Source: Episyrphus balteatus
Lineage: Eukaryota; Arthropoda; Insecta; Diptera; Syrphidae
Length of the DNA stretch: 64,000 bases
Direction: 5' to 3'
Assembly (NCBI RefSeq): GCF_945859705.1
Contig: NC_079134.1
Coordinates: 12,193,545-12,257,544, forward strand
The notes under the pieces are model-generated. The model ran no database searches. It was not told where the DNA came from and saw only the letters and a program-made list of their open reading frames with translations. Shown in pieces: positions 59,738 to 64,000 of this stretch. Made by a program: the position numbers and the translations under genes. Each line of letters starts with the position of its first letter. The stretch's first letter is position 1.

Positions 59738-60600
59738 ATTAATTTTAAGAGTTTCTCTACTACTTTTTTTTATACTTTTTATGATGGTTTTGTGTTATGT
59801 TGGCGATGTCAACAATTTTGTGGAAGCAATAAATTCACTCATTCATAATAAAAACAATAAACATAAAAGCAACCGAATGTGGGTTTTAGAGAAAGAAAAA
59901 TACAACTAAGCTCAGCGAAAAAAAAGAAGCCATTGCACCCACGGGAGTATCATAATCAGACTTTAAGAAATATCACAATACTAAAGCCTTTTCTGTAACA
60001 ATAAAATGATGGTTAATATCATAGCTTATTTCTACTATGTTTGTATATGAATTGTTTGTAGTTTTTTTTTTCTATGTAATTAAAAGTCATGACAATTTGA
60101 ACGTGACACACATCACTAATATAACAGTGTGTCGTTCGTCTTCGATGCACAATTATTGCAGAAGACAAGAAGAGAAAAATGAAAAAAGACATAAGGAATG
60201 TCCAATGTGGACACAACACACATCCCAGTGGTAAATGTTTATCAAATTTCTTGGATTGAATCTTAATTGATCATGAGTTGTGTGTGTGTTATATGCCCAT
60301 CCAGTGTGTGCCCAGGCCAGACAAACGCACCGGAAGCATGTCTTGAAAAATGATAAATTTTGAACAGTTAGGTGGCAGATTAGAATGCAATTTATGTGAT
60401 GAGAACTTTGTGTTAATGGGTAGAAAAGAGGGGAGATAACGGACAAAGAAGATGTGGAGATGAGAAAAAGGATACATTTTTATTTTATTTTATTATTAAA
60501 AATTCACATGGTTTTCTAGCTGTCATTTACTTTGAGTGTTTCTTTTAAAAAGGAACTTGTATTTAATTGCTAAACTGTTCACATTCAGTTATATTTGAGC
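59738..60600. other. Non-coding stretch without recognised features
   Basis: No gene or repeat supported. Confidence 0.35.
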
Positions 60601-61290
60601 AGTGCTTTGCATTAATATTGCATATTTACATTAAATGTGGTTTACAGAATTCAAATTAGATAAATAGCTTCACATTGGGTGCCAATTAATTGAATGAGTT
60701 GGTGATTTAAATTGTTTAGCTTTCACATTTAATTATCTTTAAGCATTGAAATGCTCTCTTACACGTTTGGGCTTGCATTCCATCAATTTTAATTCAATAA
60801 ATAAGAAAATATAAAAAAAAAATCCACGTTGGGCGCCAGTTTATTTTATGAATTTTTCTGTCGGAACTTGCAGATTTCACAATATTATAGTAATAAAATG
60901 ATCTCTTACACGTTTCATTTTACATTTTATTAAATGTAAACTAAGGAATAAAAAAATATTTAAAAAAAAAACTTCACGTTGGGCGCCAACTAATTTCATT
61001 ATTTGTTAGTTAATTTAAAAGTCATTTAAATTTCACATTTTAGAACCTTTTAGCAATGAAAGAATTCTTTAGACGTTGGAACACTCACTTCAACCTTCAA
61101 ATATAGTGAAAGTCGTAATAACGCTTCACATTGGGCGCCAATTAATTTCTTGAATCATCTTTTTTTTAAATATTTAACAGTTTATTTTGTATAGCTATTA
61201 TGAGTGTTCAGAAGAAAAAACAAATGTTTATCATTGTAATGAAAAACAGAAAATACATTGGGAGTCTCACGTCGGGCGCCAGTTGTTTTT
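60600..61290 (-). repeat. Tandem repeat with tRNA-Lys primer-site motif, minus orientation
   Basis: Five copies of CACGTTGGGCGCCA or close variants stand at 60671, 60825, 60975, 61127 and 61268, spaced 154, 150, 152 and 141 bp. Read on the minus strand each is TGGCGCCCAACGTG after AATT or similar, followed by a T-rich run. Units also share a CTCTTACACGTTT block (60750, 60902; diverged CTTTAGACGTTGG at 61066). The motif equals the tRNA-Lys 3' end including the non-templated CCA, pointing to descent from LTR/primer-site junctions. Confidence 0.8.
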
Positions 61291-63290
61291 TTTTTTTAGG
61301 TTTTAAGTATTAGATGGCTTAAAATACACAAATGTAATTGCCAGTGAACACGATAAATGTTAAGTCTGATCAAGAGTGTACAATACACTTGATTCCTTTT
61401 TTTCCCCAAGACAGTTTCAAGTGCATTTCATTTTCGTTATTGATACGCGCACGTTTTCCAATCCTTTTTATCTATGTTTACATTTCGTAATGTCATGTAA
61501 ATCCACCCTAAATCGTCACTTTGAAGTCTGGCAAACAAATAACCCGCTCCTTCACCAGGATCGGTTAGTGTGTATACCTATTCTTTTTGTATAAAGACCT
61601 CACGATCCACTTGAAAATCACTTAAACAAAAAAAACCAGGACTAGAAGGAATGTGTTGACAGAAATACAACACAATAAACCAAACCAAACCCCCTTTTCG
61701 ATTGGTTTTGTATATACAAAGTAATCTATCTTTTTATCCATTGTGTGTACTCATTACATTCCTATGTTAGACGGAAACAGAAACATTAATACTGTATGCC
61801 GCCATCGCATAGCAATGCCATCATCAGCAGGCCCATCCATAGTGCAATGCATGGAATACAAAATGATCAAATAACCATGTGTGGACGTTTATAATATGTC
61901 TCGTCTTTTAAAACCCAAACCACCATCAAGCCATTTACAAAGTAAGAGGAAGCATTTCAAAAAAAAAAATGAAATAACAAAAATAAAAACTTAAGACGAC
62001 CGACAACAACGACAACGACATCGACGACGTGTACGGGAGTTATTACGTAAACATTCAAGTATAAGAGAGGAGCGGTTTGCTTATATTTTTTTTCTTTGAT
62101 TTTTCCTTTGAAATGGACACAAAAGTACTGGTTTTCCTAGCCCGAAAGAAGAAAATCTAACGAAATAGCAGAAGTGGGTAAAAAAAGATGAGGAAACATC
62201 CCACATTCCACAATGTTTTCTTCTGTACGCGCGCATACAAGATCGGTTGCTTCGCTTCCACCGTAAACCAGATCACCTTTCCAAGGATGCCGAAGCTAGC
62301 CAATAATATAATACACCACCAATATCCAACAGCAACAACAACATCAAGAAAAACTGGTCACGATCCATCGATTAGGCCAACTCTATACCGAAAGGGAAAC
62401 AAAAAAGAGAAGCAACTTTACGGCTTGTTGCAACTTGCAAGAAAAATTGCGAAATGAATGGATTTTTAAGTGCAAAATTGCTCAAGGGTCAAAAGGACAG
62501 AGGCTCTACTCATATATAAACAGCCCCATTTTCCCATAAGAAACTGCTACTAACTGGTGATCAAATTAGTCAAGAAATTCCAAAGCCAAAGGCTAAAATA
62601 ATGTTGCCAAGTCAGTTTTAAGAAAAAATTTAAAAAAAAACAAAAAAAAAAAAAAACAGACGAATTCATATTTTTTTATTTCTTCATTAAATTGATCTCA
62701 AGGAAGACACAAAGAGGAAGCAAGAAAACTGATGGCGGAAGCCAAACACATGGTGTGTCTTTTTCTTGCTGCGTGGGAATTATATAAGCAACAGCATCCT
62801 GCGTGAAAATAAAAAAATGTAAAAAAAAAAATAAATGTTTTTGATCAAGTTTTTCCTTGAAGTGAATTTTTGTTTGTTTGTTTTTTTTTGCCATTTGAAA
62901 CTTGTTGCACTGACATTTTCCGGAAGGATGTCTTATTTCAAATTAAAAAAAAAAAAAGGAAAAATAAAATTGTAGCAGATGTGAGTTTTCACTTTGATCT
63001 AGAAATGGGTAATTTGTATGTTTGCAAGTTGTAAACTTGTACCAAGAGATTATACATCTTTTGATATATTTAACATGTTGTGGAATTGGAATGCATGCTG
63101 TGGTTGGATTGTATAACATGCGGGAATTATTATGAAATAATAATAAAATGACATCTGTCATGCGGGAATTATTTTAAGTACTAGAGTATTATTTGACATA
63201 TATGTGGTTAATATAAGAATTTGTCTTGGATATTGATGATACTTACTTAAAAAAAAAAACTTACACTGTTTTTATGTAAATTATTCCAAC
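61291..63290. other. Non-coding stretch without recognised features
   Basis: No exon, RNA gene or element supported. Contains short GAC/AAC triplet tracts near 62000 and A-rich homopolymers. Confidence 0.35.
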
Positions 63291-63294
63291 TTTT

Positions 63295-63660
63295 CAGTTC
63301 TATTGAAATAATATCATCAATAACTCAATTTTTCTTTTGAATTAGCAATAATTTAATGATAGCTTATTGATCTACAAATTTACGTTGGGCGCCATTTTAC
63401 TTACTTTTTTTTCTAGTTTTACAGAAATAATATAATCAACAACTCACCAATCCTTATAAAATATCAATAAATTATGGCTACTTATCGATATACAAAACTG
63501 TTGTTTGTTCCACATTGGGCGCCTTTTTTCTTACTTTGTTCGCTAATAGTAATACTTACAGTTTTATAGAAATAATTTGATCCAGAACTCATCGCCCCCT
63601 CATGAAATATAAGCAATTTATTGCAATAAAACTACATGGCGACCTGAATACCCCATCTAT
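63295..63660 (-). repeat. Second primer-site repeat family, three units of about 130 bp
   Basis: Three tandem units start with AGTTyTAyxGAAATAATA (63296, 63415, 63560). The first two end in ACGTTGGGCGCCA (63382-63394) and CACATTGGGCGCC (63511-63523); the third ends in the degenerate CATGGCGACC near 63637. Apart from the tRNA-Lys-like motif, the unit sequence does not resemble the 60.6-61.3 kb family. Confidence 0.65.
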
Positions 63661-64000
63661 TCAACAATTTTTTGCTTATCAAGATCAACAAAGTTTTATA
63701 AATTGACTACCTGACACGTAGGAACCATCAAAAAGCTAAACATAAAATCAAGAAGAAGAAGTATACATTTTCGATACTATCACAATTTCAAGATAAGATC
63801 TAAAAAGCAGTTTCCAGTTTCAGTTAAGAACATATCTCCCGTTTCTGTGTAAACTATTGCTTGATAACATCAATTCTATATTTGCCATTTAATACTAAAA
63901 AAAGCACTCGAATTTTACAAGCCATATATGTGAGTTTTTCGTTGGTTGCATAACCAAAAAAAAAAAAAAAGACAGCTAACACTTTGTCCCCTATTAAATT

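Noticed and set aside
1..64000. CRISPR arrays, bacterial operons or riboswitches
   Set aside because: Repeats here lack short-repeat/unique-spacer structure, and gene features are eukaryotic.

Overview
The window looks like AT-rich, transposon-dense chromosomal DNA of an insect, probably a higher dipteran. Points in favour are a BEL/Pao retrotransposon, hAT, Tc1 and foldback-type elements, long introns with canonical GT/AG borders, and a eukaryotic tRNA-Asp(GTC) gene with no encoded CCA and a Pol III T-run terminator. Species and chromosome cannot be told from the sequence. Most short open frames are chance frames in AT-rich DNA.

Host genes are few. Two small coding exons at 9376-9446 and 13436-13505 join in frame across a 4.0 kb intron. 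A third coding exon at 44300-44533 begins with ATG and ends at a GTAAGT donor. The exon pair and the third exon both end in phase 0, so they may be alternative 5' starts of one large plus-strand gene whose body lies beyond the window. I do not recognise the protein. A tRNA-Asp gene is at 37458-37529.

Layout: 1-1735 is a higher-order satellite with a 1189-bp period. 4111-7540 is a nested stack: an older repeat, interrupted by a hAT element (4550-6358, 8-bp duplication GTGATTAT), interrupted in turn by an antisense BEL/Pao solo LTR (5068-5533). 10970-31946 is mostly non-coding and holds hairpin elements, a Harbinger-like MITE, one of two related CACAGTG-ended elements, and two LINE fragments. 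One of these fragments (26692-26925) is a 5'-truncated insertion with a 14-bp target duplication. 31947-33317 holds the second CACAGTG element, which has Transib-like ends. 35.7-37.0 kb holds a repeat array interrupted by a Foldback-like element. 40.3-43.5 kb holds a dead Tc1 element with IR/DR ends and a 1.08 kb near-palindromic MITE. 52695-59732 is a young BEL/Pao element with equal-length, apparently identical LTRs and a perfect 5-bp duplication (GATAC). It has lost its integrase catalytic core.

The least expected structure is a set of tandem arrays (34.2 and 35.7-37.0 kb on plus; 60.6-61.3 and 63.3-63.6 kb on minus). Each unit, about 130-150 bp long, carries TGGCGCCCAACGTG or a close variant. 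This complements the 3' end of tRNA-Lys including the post-transcriptional CCA, so the arrays probably descend from LTR/primer-binding-site junctions, and at least two unrelated unit families share the motif.
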